Shown here: piece by piece, positions 12,172-24,085 of the stretch
How positions within the stretch are numbered: the stretch's first letter is position 1
Layout: each line of letters starts with the position of its first letter
NCBI RefSeq assembly: GCF_933775445.1
Contig: NC_065875.1
Location: forward strand, 13,591,001-13,655,000
Direction: 5' to 3'
Length of the DNA: 64,000 nt
Source: Argentina anserina
Lineage: Eukaryota; Streptophyta; Magnoliopsida; Rosales; Rosaceae
Made by a program: the position numbers and the translations under genes
Notes under the pieces: generated by a model
Databases searched by the model: none
Told to the model about the DNA's origin: nothing
Seen by the model: only the letters and a program-made list of their open reading frames with translations

Positions 12172-13781
12172 ATTTCTCGATTCGACACCATGCCACTTTT
12201 CTCTCTCGCCCAGCCCTCACCTAACCGCGCCCAACGCCTCTCTACTCTCGTTCAGTCTCTCAATTCACAACGTTCATTCAAGTTTACTGTGATATGCCAT
12301 GGTTAATTTATTTATGGGTTTCAATTTTTAGTTATGGGTTTCAAATTTTAGTTCTGAGTTTCAATTTTTTTGGGTAGTTTTATCATGTTACTCAAGTTGT
12401 GTATGAAATTGATTATTGGAATTATGATCGTGATGTGCCATGGTTCATAATGATAGATTCCTTTCATGGTGATGAGTTTTGGGTTTGATTTTAATAAATG
12501 AAGAAATCTTACTCTTAAGTGAGGCTAGGTTAGTGATAGAGGATTGTCCTTATTAGCCATATAGTTCTTATGCAATCTTACTCTTAAATCTTTGTTTTTT
12601 TTTTGGTTCTTTGGTATCTGTTCATTGGTCTATATAGATGTCAATTAGAATGAAGTTGTTGATACATATGATTTCAACTGTGGTGACAACATGCTAATAA
12701 GAAAATCGTAGCTATAATTCATACATATTATATGTTCAAAATGATCGATAGTTTGCATTTTGAAGATCATCTCACAAAGTTCCTTTTTCCCTCCAAAAAT
12801 GAGGTCTTACCAAGTCGAATTAGATTAGGTTGTTAAAGTATAGTGGCCAATAATGCTTGTAATTTTCATGGTTAAATAGTTTTCATCAAGAAATTCAATG
12901 AGTACTATTTTCTTTGCATCTTAATTTCTTAGGGAACTAGCTGTTTATGAACCAAATGCCACTTCAAGTTTATACATCAGCTTTTGTATGTGGTCAATCT
13001 AGATCTTATTAGCCATAACACTTCTCTGCATATAAAGAAAACAGAGAAGGTACACAAACCTGCATGAGACTTTGACTGATAATATAGAGTATCATTTGCC
13101 AACAACCACCTGCTTATGTTTGTTTGTTAAATCCTTAGAGTATCCTTTGGATTTTTTAGTCTGTTTAATTTTCATTCATCCCTTCTTTTGTTAAATCCTT
13201 ACTCTTTTTTGTTTGTTAATTATTTGGTTCAATTCATGTTGCATCAATAACAATGCACTACTATTGGTTTTGTTTTTTTCGTTCTTTTTTTTTTGAAGTA
13301 TGCTTTGCTAAATGAGAGGTTTCAATATCTTAATTTGTATTTAATTATAAGCATAGTCTTGTTCAGGATGAGCTTGTTTTCTTTCTCTCTTTGTTGCAGG
13401 AGAAAGATCTTTTCATAATTAAGAGGAAATCTGTTGCAACCTCTAAGCATCTTCTTATTTTGGGGACTTTTATAGATTTTATTTATAGAAGTGTATAATC
13501 GAAATAGTTGCAGCCTTCAACCAGCATCTTTGATATTTATATTATGTTTATAGATTTTTTTTTCAAGAAACCAAAAACAAAACTGAAAAAACTGAAGAAA
13601 ACCTAACTGAATAGTTTAGTTAAAATTCAGTTCAGTTTTCAATTTGTGGTGAAAACTGAACCGTTTCAACCGAATGCCACTCCTAATTCCATAATCCTCA
13701 ATAGATTTTACCTAACATATGACTTTTCTCACTATAACTAATCAGTGGTTGAGGAATGAATTTCAACAATCTTTACAAGAA

Positions 13782-14529
13782 CTAATATTGGTCCAATGAT
13801 AAGACACATGTGATAACATAACTGCCATGACTAACCTGAATTGAAGAAAGCTTGAGGAAGACGAAGGCTAGAGAGAAAATGGAAAATATGTCTATGAATA
13901 TTGCAGCAAAATATATTGAACTCAGATAAAAGAAATTAAAGATTAGAGAGTATATATAGTAGCTGAAAATATAACTGCTATTTACTATTACAGTGTCAAC
14001 TAAGCTCACGTATAAACCAATACAGTCAAAAAAGAAATCCAACTTCATAACACTTGGACCATTGTTATCACCTCCCTCAATCTCAGCTGAGACAAGCACA
14101 CTGAGATTGAATAAGTGTTCCTTAAAAACTGTACTCTGCAATCCTTTAGTAAAAAAATATATGCAGTTTGCAGTCTTCAATCTCACCCACACTTAGATTG
14201 GAGCATGTATCCAACACCAAGCATGCTTGACTACCTTCATTCTTAAGCATTTGAATAAGAGGTGAGGAAGGAGATAAGCAAGATCTTGGTGTATTCATAT
14301 CAACACCATGAATAGGTAGATCCTCCCTTGTTATCCTTCTAACATCAGTTTCATGACTATTAACCTTCAGGTGAACAGTAATAGCACCCATCATAGCACT
14401 GCCATCATCACCTTTTTTCTCCACTTTGATGTACTCAGAACTCTCTCTGGCAACCTTTGTACTTTGAATTCCTACAACAATACCAATATTGACTTCCACA
14501 GCTTCTTCTCTCTTCTTATCCGAAAGCAC
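13782..14529 (-). other. Unrecognised open frames, possible decayed gene
   Basis: Two overlapping minus-strand frames (14529-14146, 127 aa; 14192-13782, 136 aa) follow the hAT element. The first is hydrophilic with SPSSPLIQMLKNEG and LSVGEIEDCKLH; the second begins similarly charged and becomes hydrophobic. No domain was recognised. The frames could be joined by a frameshift or a small intron near 14,150-14,190. They may equally be chance frames in AT-rich DNA. Confidence 0.18.
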
Positions 14530-14693
14530 ACGAACAACAAAATTACAGGAAACTTGAGATCAGGTTTTCCTTCAAGATTGAGCTCCCAAAACCATTGTAT
14601 CACCTATAATACTGAGCTAAACACGACACATATAAACAAGATTCATGTAACAACACTTCATTGATTACAAGAACCATAAAATTTTACATATAT

Positions 14694-15138
14694 GCTATGA
14701 AACACGGATACAGACACAAATGTCTGTATTGGACACAATACGATACTCGGACACAACAAATTAAAATGTTTTTTTTGATATAGACACGTGATGGACATGT
14801 TAATTAAATATTATTTTAATATATATATATATATATATTTAAAAATTAATTAATAAAATTTAAAACTATCTAGATTGTTATATATATATAACTATTTTAT
14901 TTTGAAATTGTTGAGGAATTTTGATATATATATATATATATATATATATCAAAATTTGTAAAAATATAAACAAAAACCATTTATGTTGGAATGATTGAGG
15001 AGTTTTGATCTACTTTAGGCAACTAAGGTTTGAATTCAATCATGAGTAACTTTCACTTTTATCCCAATTTTCTCCTCTTATCCGATACGTGTCCGACACG
15101 CAATATGCGACTAAGTGTAAGTGTCTGTGCTACATAGC
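14694..15138. mobile_element. Inverted-repeat element with GCTATG...CATAGC ends
   Basis: The left end GCTATGAAACACGGATAC and the complement of the right end GCTATGTAGCACAGACAC match imperfectly. Further inside, CGGACAC/GTGTCCG motifs repeat, and the centre is AT-rich with long (AT)n runs near 14,820 and 14,925. This is a MITE-like structure. A duplication of ATAT at the ends is too short and too AT-rich to assign a superfamily. Confidence 0.5.
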
Positions 15139-17611
15139 ATATAGGACTGGAAGTTCAAATTTTGCATATTTGGATAATATACGTTGTGTTATGAACTACT
15201 AGTAACCGTTGATACTGTATAGTCTACGCACGTACAGTTGTTAGATTTTTAGAAATACATAGAATTAAATTAATATGATGAAATTCAAATTATTAAAATC
15301 ATATGTATGGACCGAGAACATGTATGTGTTGAGATTTAAGATGGATTGTTTCCAACTTAATATACACACAAAACTCTTATAGGCCACCTCCACAAACATT
15401 CTCTAGATTTAGTTTTAACTAATCTCATGACACACTCCGTGTGAGCAATTTTACATTTTTTATCTGACAGATTTTGTGGAAAAATAAAATAAAATTAATG
15501 ATGGGTAGTTATTTTTTCAACACATTGATAGTTATTATCTATTTGGACTGCATTTGTAGGATCGTGGCTCTCTTATTATTTTTCTCATTTTATTCTATCT
15601 TTTCACTTTTGTATATTTCAAATTACAATTATATAATTCTAATTATAGCTAGATAGATTTTAGAGTTTACTAAATCATGGGCGATTTGGGTAGTTAAAAA
15701 ATTTAACCATCTCAGTTTCATTCTTGCTTTATTAATATAAGATATGTCATTAGGTTAGGTAATCATGTGATCTGGTATAGTCTGGTACATTGCTTATTCA
15801 TTTTTGGGTTCAATGGTATTGCTATTGAGCTGATCGAACATGCAAGGTCTGATCTCAACTGTCACTGCATCCCTCCTAATCTCCTACACATCAACAATAT
15901 CAAGAATCTAATTCCTATATCTTGTGAACATAGTTTATTGTTGTATATATATCCGGCCTGCATGTAGCCTCAACTCTCAACTCTCAATTACAAATCGTCT
16001 GATACTTTCTTAATTACAATTCAATATTAGTACAGGTACATTGATGAAAATATTGGTATCTGAATATGTACATAAAATTTTTGACTGCTGATTGATTCAA
16101 TATATAGGTTGGTCAATATCGGTAGTTAAACTCTAAACTGTGATGATAAGCACATACCAATTACTTGGGCTAAGCCGGGGGTCATCTACAGTACGAGGAT
16201 GTATAACATACAGTAGCGGATCCTGGATTGTTACTTAGGGATGCTTGAAGTTCTAAACCGAAAAAGAAAAAATAGTGAGAATTTCGACAGTGCGAGAAAA
16301 TCTTATTAATTGAAACAACAATAGATACACATAGTCAAGAGGGAACATAATGAGTTTAACACATCAAATGCATACTATAAAAAAATTTAAACTAACAAAA
16401 TTTAACTTTATGAGTCGATAGTTCTTCAAAAACATGTGTATTTCTAGTCGATAGTTCAAATTTAACTAAACGAACTAAAAATTGCTTCTTATTCATTCCA
16501 TTGACTCTTCCAATCTGCCCACAATAATAAAAATCAACATAAGTACAGAACCCTAACGGATTAAAATCTCCAACTACAACAAACAAACAAAAAATTAAAG
16601 AAAGTAGCAAACAAAAATCAAGTAATCAACTTAACCCAAACTCAAAATTAGAAGAACCATAATAATTCAACGAAGTAAAATAAACCCAAATTCCAATTTC
16701 ATCGCCTCATTCACTTGAGATTGTGGAAAAGAAATAGATTCTTCAAATCCTCAATTCGATTTAGGGAGTAGGCCAAGACGGACAATGATGGTGTTATGGT
16801 GGAGTGTGGAGCGTGGAGCGCAGTCCCAAGGCCCCTAATTGTATCAATCAATTTAATTTAGGGGATTTAGTTTATGATTTATGACTTTTACAATTACAAC
16901 TGATTGATTTAGTTTATAATTGTTAAACATTTATTAACTGATTGAAAAAATTTATCATATTGACAACAATTTCATTAAACTAAATTATCACATTTATTTT
17001 ATACATTTACACATAATTGAACAAAATTACCATCATTACAACAATTTGTTTAAAAACTTGTAAAATGTTGTAAGTCAAGTAATTACATATAGTAGAACTA
17101 TAAGTACTTAAATAATTATTTATTTTATCATAATGATGACAAATTTATAATCATATTTCTAAATCTGGGTACCATATACTAGTGAGTACTTAAGAATATT
17201 CCTAAGTGGTGAGTGTTGATTTAATTTTTAAGGGGTGCACACATCAATTTCTTCTTTATAATTAAATCAACCCGCTTTTAACTAAATCTCCTGAAAGCAA
17301 CTATATAAACTAGTCCATACTATATAGAACTATAGATGCAAATAAAAACAAAATTTGAAGTCGCAATGCACTTGGAAGGATGGACCTGTTGGGAAACTTT
17401 CAGTTTTTAGGTTTATATATTTTGATGATCAGCTTTTCAGGTTGATGGTGTGGTTTTATTTATTTATTATTATTTTATAAAGAAACTAATTAATAGATTG
17501 GTAAAAGTGATCAATGTTAGTGTTTAGAAATTACCCGACACTGTTGCATATACTGTTACTGGAGTACGTAGATACGTGCATGCTTCAAAATTAGAAATTA
17601 TAATCAAAAGT
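15139..17611. other. AT-rich intergenic DNA
   Basis: No gene was recognised. Near 16,213 the sequence CAGTAGCGGATCCTGGATT looks like the left end of a common plant transposon class (TGGCGGATC type, compare 28,298), but no matching right end was found. The rest is low-complexity AT-rich sequence up to the copia element. Confidence 0.4.
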
Positions 17612-17794
17612 TGTTCCGGGAGAATTATTATTCTACCCTTGTGTGTGTCTTAGTCTTATTAGGTTTCCTGTTAGATAGATTTGCATATCTGTAATAGATT
17701 AGGACTCCGAATCCTGCGGGATTCGGGTGATGTAATGCCTATATATATAGGCCCACATATCATTCAATAATACACAATTTTTCATCTTAAAACA
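17612..17794 (+). repeat. 5' LTR of copia element 1
   Basis: Starts TGTTCCGGGAG and ends TTAAAACA, 183 bp. It contains CCTATATATATAGG near 17,740, a TATA-like core, and CATTCAATAATACAC near its end. It differs from the 3' LTR by roughly ten substitutions and two small indels, counted by eye. Confidence 0.9.
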
Positions 17795-17812
17795 CGTTAT
17801 CACGCACTTTGC
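17795..17812 (+). other. Primer-binding site of copia element 1
   Basis: CGTTATCACGCAC directly follows the 5' LTR. It resembles the equivalent site of element 2 (CGTTATCAGCACG). It shares TATCA with the usual plant copia initiator-methionine site TGGTATCAGAGC but is clearly diverged from it. Confidence 0.55.
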
Positions 17813-20679
17813 CCTAAAATCCTGAACTTTTAGAGCCCTAAATTTTTTTTTTTCTTCTCCACCGTCGGCCGCCGCTCCTGCTCGCCACTGTTGCAGCCCC
17901 CCTGCAGCCACCACAACTTCCTGCCCTACAGTCCCTACATGCAGCCCCTGCACGCAGTCTCAGCAGCCCTTGCACGCAGCTCCGCAGGGTTTCCTCTGCA
18001 TTCGCTTGGCAAAAACATCTTTTTGCCCCGCAAGACCCCGCATCAAAGGATTTAAAATTGCTCCTCCAGCATATTCACACAAGAAACACGAACTTCACAA
18101 GCAAAGTCTTCGCTCAAGAGAAGCTACTCCTGTCTTCTCCAAACCTTCAAAATTGCTCGTTATACTATGGTGATGACATTCATGCCGAGATGGACGATAC
18201 TTTTGTCATCTACATATGATTTTGATCGTATCCTCCCAAGATTTTTATGTCATCGGACGAAGATCGAAAATGAATTCATTAAGCAACTTCATGCATGACG
18301 ATCGATTTGCAGAGCAATTTAATTATATGCGATCTATTTGGCAGACCAACAAGTATGTTTTTCTTAAAGTTGCTGCTTTTGAACATATATATATATATAT
18401 TATCGGGCGCTATTAGCCTTTTTCATGTCTTCTTTCCGGCATTTCTTTTAACGCCGATAAGACCAAAGAGGGATATAATTCCCCTCTTGGTCGACGTTTT
18501 TCGTGTGACGGTCCTGAGGGAGTCATGTTATTATTTAAAGGGAAGAAATCGATTTCGTGTGGTTTTCTGAGTACATCGTTGTTTTGGGTGCGATCATGAG
18601 AATCGCCGATATGCATCAATTATTTTCTGACCATATACATCACAACCCTTCTAATTCCGGTTACATACTTGAATAGTTTCGATTATTCGAAACCTATACA
18701 GCCCTCGTTTCTTATGGATGCGTTGTCTTCGCGACTGTTATTTAAATGTTTGAGTTCTCTTAAACTCATGTTTATAAATGATAATACCAAGGTCTACATA
18801 CTCATTTATTTGAGTTGAAATTTATTACTCTGCAGCAGCACTATTTGCTGACGAAAGATCCAAAAAAAAAACGAATTTTATGGGACACACTTAAAGTGAT
18901 TTAATGAACGACTATGACATTGTAGTATCAGAGTTGACCTTGATGCAGACTCCACATCCAAGAAACGCATGGCATTTTTGGCACCTGTATCTATTTCTTG
19001 AGGGAATTTTGGAGATGGAAACGTAACATTCTTCCATTCTCAAGTAAGCAAATATTTTTGAGCCTCAGACTAAGGCTCCGCCCGATTCGATATGTAAGAT
19101 TTTGTTGCTACAGACTTTTGATTAGTCAATCTATTTTGACTATGTTTTTTGCTTACTATTTTTCAAGTATGACGTTGGCATTGCCATGATTCTTGCTCGA
19201 CTTTAGTTTAAGTCGTCTATTGGAATTGGAAGCTTGTTTGTGTTGTATTAAATATTGGCATATTCAATAAAATTTCTCGAATTTCTTAGATGGACTCGTG
19301 AGAATTTTATTTGTCTTAAACCTAGCATGAATGGTCAACGTTTGCAGCTCACGTGGTTTTTAAAATGGCCGCTTTTGGGTTACATGGGACCCCAATAGTA
19401 CTACATTGTGAATTTGGACATTCAAATTTGGAAAACGGACATCGGAACGTCAAAATTGACGTTGTTTTCCGGCCACTTGCCGGCGTCCCTTGTTGGACAG
19501 CAGCCCCGGCTTCCTTGCCGGCCAGCTCTGATTGCCGCTGGCCGGTTTTCCAACAATCGGCGCCGTCGGTTCCGGCGAGTTTTCAACGATTTTTTTGTCG
19601 CTTCTCGTCATTTTTCATATTTCCCGCAACTTTTACTAGCACGTTTTCCAGTCCAAATTTCACCCGGTTTTGAGTTATTTTGACATGGTTTTCCGGTTAA
19701 TTTTCCGGTTTTCTCCAAATCGTTTCATAGCTCAAACAATTTTATTATTATTGGTGACCACCCGCACCAAATGGATGGTTTTCCACCCTAATTGTTTGGT
19801 ATTCAACTGCTCCAAATGCCAATTCCTGGCGGCAAGAGGTTTTATTTCTATCAAAGTAAAACATCTGCACCAAGCCCAACCATCATTTTTAATACCATGT
19901 TTTTCCAACTCTTAAGTTGAAGAATGTAGTTTTATTGCCATGTGATACACTCGATGGGATTGCACATTTGTTTCAATCCCCCCTCTTACAATATGCTACG
20001 GCGTATTGTCTAGAGAAGTTCACCGCGTCGTTGACTCTCTTAATTTTATTTTGAGCATGTCCCGCCGTGAAATCGAGTGTCTTGCTAATTGCGTAACCAC
20101 CCATACTGTCCTACGGCGCATGTAGTTGTTTTACGGATCTCGTGTGGAGATTGTGTTCTATATCTTCGTGCCTTACTAAGTTTTAAAGGCCATACATGCC
20201 AATGATAGATTTTCATCTTGATATTTGTGTTAAGAATGGAGAGTAATAAATCTGGCAGATTTCATTGACAATAGCTTTTTCAAGCATAGACAGTAGCTTT
20301 GTTAGCCTGCAGACATAGCTTTGCTTGCTTGCAGCAGTAGCTTTATGTAACTCAAGATTCTTTGAATCATGGGTTCAGTTTTACTGTCTTCTCGATTTTG
20401 ACATGATCATTTTTTGGTCATTTTGAACAAGATATGATGATTCGAGTTCTTTTGCAATTAACATGATCATCTGATTTTCATGTTCACAAAGCGATTGGAG
20501 GACCACCTCACCTGTGCTCCACACGGTGAGGCCGTGCCTATCCGTGCCAAGCACGGTGAGGCCGAGCCTACCCCTCTCGACGGCTCCATGGCATTTAGGC
20601 CATCGGTGGCGGCATCCCATCATTCACAGGAGTTTGTGATGCCTCCCGTGTTTTCTAATGCCTTTATAAGAATCTCTTA

Positions 20680-22450
20680 TGCCCATCGCTCATTTTGCAA
20701 AGCTTGTTATCTTGCTAGACTTCAAGAAAGTCCTTATTTGCTAAGGCTCTAACCGAGAACATTCCATTCTTACAAAGTATTTAAGATGACATTAGTGGAC
20801 CCTATCCAACCGAATGCGGACATTTTTAGGTATTTTTATGGTATAGGTTTAGAGCATCGACGCGTTGGTCATACGTCGCTTTCTATCCACAAGAAACGCC
20901 GCATTTGCTAAAATTTTAGTTATGATCATCATACTAAGGACTCACCACCCTTTCTATCCTCTTGAATCTATTTGATTGGATACCGTTGCAGAGTTCACCT
21001 CCAGGACTTTGATGATTTCGTTTTGCATGTCTACTGGGATCGTCGTTGAACATATTTTTCCCCATGTTCATTCACTGCATGATCTAGCAGAGCTCGGACT
21101 TGGTTATGGGTACTAACCTGCCGATTTTTGCATGGGGATATGTAATGATGTTGCATGTAGCGACACTTATTCGTTTCAAACCCACAACTTGCCAAGCGTT
21201 TAATGCGTATCAGATGGTCACTCGATACGGTCCCAACGTTCTTTTCACTAACGCCTATTTGGTTAAGTTGTTTATGTGCCTCTATTGTAGTAATCTCAAT
21301 GGGTCTACTTGAAACGATTAAGTATTCTGGTTGGTTATGATTTATGAATCACCAACACTTGTCCGCTATTTCTAATCTACAACCGTTGATCTCTATCCTG
21401 CGATATTAGCAGACGGTCACTTTGATGAGACATACTTCCCGTCGTTAGGGGGAGATATGGAATGCTCACATTCCGGTTTTAACGCCAGGAATTGACGTGG
21501 TGTGGCACTATGTCTCATTAAGATCCTGCACTACTCAAAGTGAGCAAATGTGCAATGCATTATCTACCTCCAGAAAGTCAAAGATTCGATGCTCAATGAC
21601 TTTACCGATATTGCGAAAGTGACGAAATCGCACATAAATGCTGTGATGTGCCGATAAGGTTGGAACTCTCAGAATATGGGAGAATTTCATATGACCTAGT
21701 CCTAGCACCGTTGGCACCATCCATGACAGTGGGAAGGAAGCTGGCGATGACACTATCGTACGCTATGGTGTTGTCGGCGCCCGTGGTATTGCACCACAAA
21801 ACAAGGGCGGCAAACACAAAGATGGACTAGTAAGGGTCATAGCTTCGGTCTTGGCTCCTACCTAGATGAGGGGGAGACTATTACTCTCTGGAATCAAAAC
21901 CAGAAACAAGCGATGTGCATAGGCACAAGTATTTCGCCCATCATCAAGAGATATTCTCTAAACATGTGTATCAACTAAGTTTATGTGTAACGCTACAGAC
22001 TCATTTTATTGATGTTAGAGAAGAATATAAATCTCACGAATTGATCGTATACAGCGCGCGTGTGTTTAATGGGTTGATCTCCCATGATTGATGATGTATT
22101 CGTTTAAGCTCTTATTCTGTTGTAAAGCATCAACGATGAGCAACTTGACCGAAGTGGAAAGAATCAATACAGGCTGAACTAGACTTGTTATATTGGTCGT
22201 TGTTCGTAAGTGTAATGAGAAAGATAAAGTCATGTAATATATGCAGGAATTCTGGCGCAAAGATTGTCTCATTATCCTAGTATTGACTACGATGAGTTAT
22301 ATTCTCTTGTTATGGACATAATTGCTTTCCGCTACTTCATCAGTAGTAGTGTCAATGAAAACTGATTTGCAGCATATGATAGTGGTCATAGAATATCTGT
22401 AAAGGGATCTTAACGCAGATATGAGAGTGCCCGAGGGACTTTAAATGCCT
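20680..22450 (+). pseudogene. Decayed copia pol (integrase and reverse transcriptase remnants)
   Basis: Fragments in shifting frames keep family landmarks: CKACYLARLQ near 20,700 (end of the GAG-pre-integrase part), GPIQPN then FRYF near 20,800 (integrase core start), NLPIFAWGYVMMLHVATLIR at about 21,116-21,175 (integrase C-terminal AWG block), IDYDELYSLVMDIIAFRYF at about 22,280-22,336 (reverse transcriptase, normally DYEETYSPV), and MRVPEGL near 22,420. Stops and frameshifts separate every block, so no polyprotein can be made. RNase H was not recognised. Confidence 0.75.
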
Positions 22451-23668
22451 CCAGACCATGGAGAGCTTATGTAATCAGATTGCGACGTTCAAGAGAACGT
22501 AGTACAATCGATTGCAAGAACTCATACCCATATGTGTTCATATGAAAGCTAATTCTTAATTCTCTATTCCGTCTAAGTATAGATGTTGAAGAGATTCAAT
22601 GAGCTATACATTCATACATGTTAGTGTTGTTGGAACACTATTGCTTTCATTATGACGCGATTAACTATACGCATATGCATCGTCATTGGACTTGCATTGC
22701 TCCCTTGACATGGGTTTAGTTCTACACTTAGTGAACCAACACATATCCTATCCACACCAACGCCGCCAGCAGCTCCAGCAACATCAACGTACACTTTGGT
22801 GTAGCAGTCGACACTAGTAGCGTAGAGGATGCGTACGGTTCTGTCTCGGACCAAAATCAGTCATTCATTGGTCTATTCTCTCATTCTTTTGTGAAAGACA
22901 CATTGAATGTGACAAATCAGAATATGTCCAGTTTCGTAGGTCAACTTCAACTTGACCTACAAGACAGCTCGCTCGATTAAATATGGTGAAATTGGTACCG
23001 TTGGAAAGTTCTATGTGTCTATTTTCTAAGGACACCAACCATTTATTATAGCTATTATATTGAGTGAGTTATGGCCATTTTAGCAAAGTAGGACAGTTCT
23101 GTCCGGAAATTTGCAAGTCAATCAACTTCGACAGAGCACTGTGAACTGCTCCGATCGGATTAAGTTGTGAACTTTATGTCATTGGAAAGCCATGGGTGTC
23201 TACTTTCCAGAACATTTTACGGTTTGGTGATATATTTTAACGAAGAAGTTATGGCCGTTTAAGTGAGTGAAGGTCATTATACCCGAGAATCTGCAAACTC
23301 TTATTTTGAGTTGTTATGCAATCTTGTTTCCTAAGATCCAAGTTTGACTAAGTATAGCATGTCTGATCTAAGGATGTGTGGCTAGATTAATGATTAATCA
23401 TTAGTCCAAGACTACGTTTGAGAAGCATGTAATGAACGTTGTATACGTTATTCTTTATACTCCATGATTATTGCACTAATCAGGGGAAGTTGTTTCATAG
23501 ACTTCAGGGGGAGTCTACCTCACATGATGCTATCAAATGTAGACGGTGTGTTGTGCTCTTTTTCCCTTTGATCAAGCTTTTGTTTTTACGCAAGAGGTTT
23601 TTATTTTGCTTCACAAGGTTTTTACCGAGGTAACGATGTGTGCACCATGCAACCTAGACATGCAACAC

Positions 23669-23677
23669 AAGGGGGAG
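23669..23677 (+). other. Polypurine tract of copia element 1
   Basis: AAGGGGGAG lies immediately before the 3' LTR, the expected plus-strand priming site. Confidence 0.8.
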
Positions 23678-23848
23678 TGTTCCGGGAGAATTATTATTCT
23701 CCCCTTGTGTATGTCTTAGCCTTATTAGGTTTCCTGTTAGAGATAGATTTGCATCTCTGTAATAGATTAGGACTCCGAATCCTGCGGGATTCAGGTGATG
23801 TAATGTCCCCATATCATTCAATAATACACAATTTTTCATCCTGAAACA
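23678..23848 (+). repeat. 3' LTR of copia element 1
   Basis: Starts TGTTCCGGGAG and ends CTGAAACA, 171 bp. Compared with the 5' copy it lacks most of the CCTATATATATAGG segment. Confidence 0.9.
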
Positions 23849-24085
23849 AAAGCCATATTTTAAGAAAAGAAATGAACCAGATAGTATGCAAAAGCCTTTG
23901 ACATATATAACCAAGTAAGAAAAGAAATGAGCCAAACATATTCTTTAGGCTTCTCATGCTCTTAAATTTGACACTGTTTTTATATAATAATTCCACAAAA
24001 CAAAAATAAATAAATAAATAATGTCCAAACATATATTTGAACAAGCTAGCTAAAGATCACATAATTAACTTGCTAAGAGGGTTTG

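Larger units (their letters stand above)
9844..13685. mobile_element. Non-autonomous hAT-type DNA transposon, interrupted by a solo LTR
   Basis: The terminal inverted repeats are TAGGGGTGGCA at the left and TGCCACTCCTA at the right (one mismatch). They are flanked by a perfect 8-bp target duplication ATTCCATA at 9836-9843 and 13686-13693, the hAT size. Both subterminal regions are packed with AACTGAA/TTCAGTT and AACCGAA motifs in both orientations, as expected for hAT transposase binding. Removing the inserted solo LTR and its duplication leaves about 1.84 kb. That remainder holds a CT-rich leader-like stretch near 12,060-12,290 and no transposase-sized frame. Strand is not assigned because no transposase remains. 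Confidence 0.82.
17612..23848 (+). mobile_element. Ty1/copia LTR retrotransposon 1, full length but decayed
   Basis: Paired LTRs (17612-17794 and 23678-23848) frame 5.9 kb with the copia order of features on the plus strand: LTR, primer site, gag-sized region, GC-rich spacer (about 19,440-19,700), integrase remnant, reverse-transcriptase remnant, polypurine tract, LTR. Flanks are AAAGT (left) and AAAGC (right), four of five bases alike, consistent with a 5-bp duplication. No frame exceeds about 106 codons, so it cannot encode its own proteins. It shares LTR architecture, primer site and 3' internal sequence with element 2 (31,724-38,121), which lies in the opposite orientation. Its right end is 237 bp past the MYB stop codon, tail to tail with that gene. 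Confidence 0.88.
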
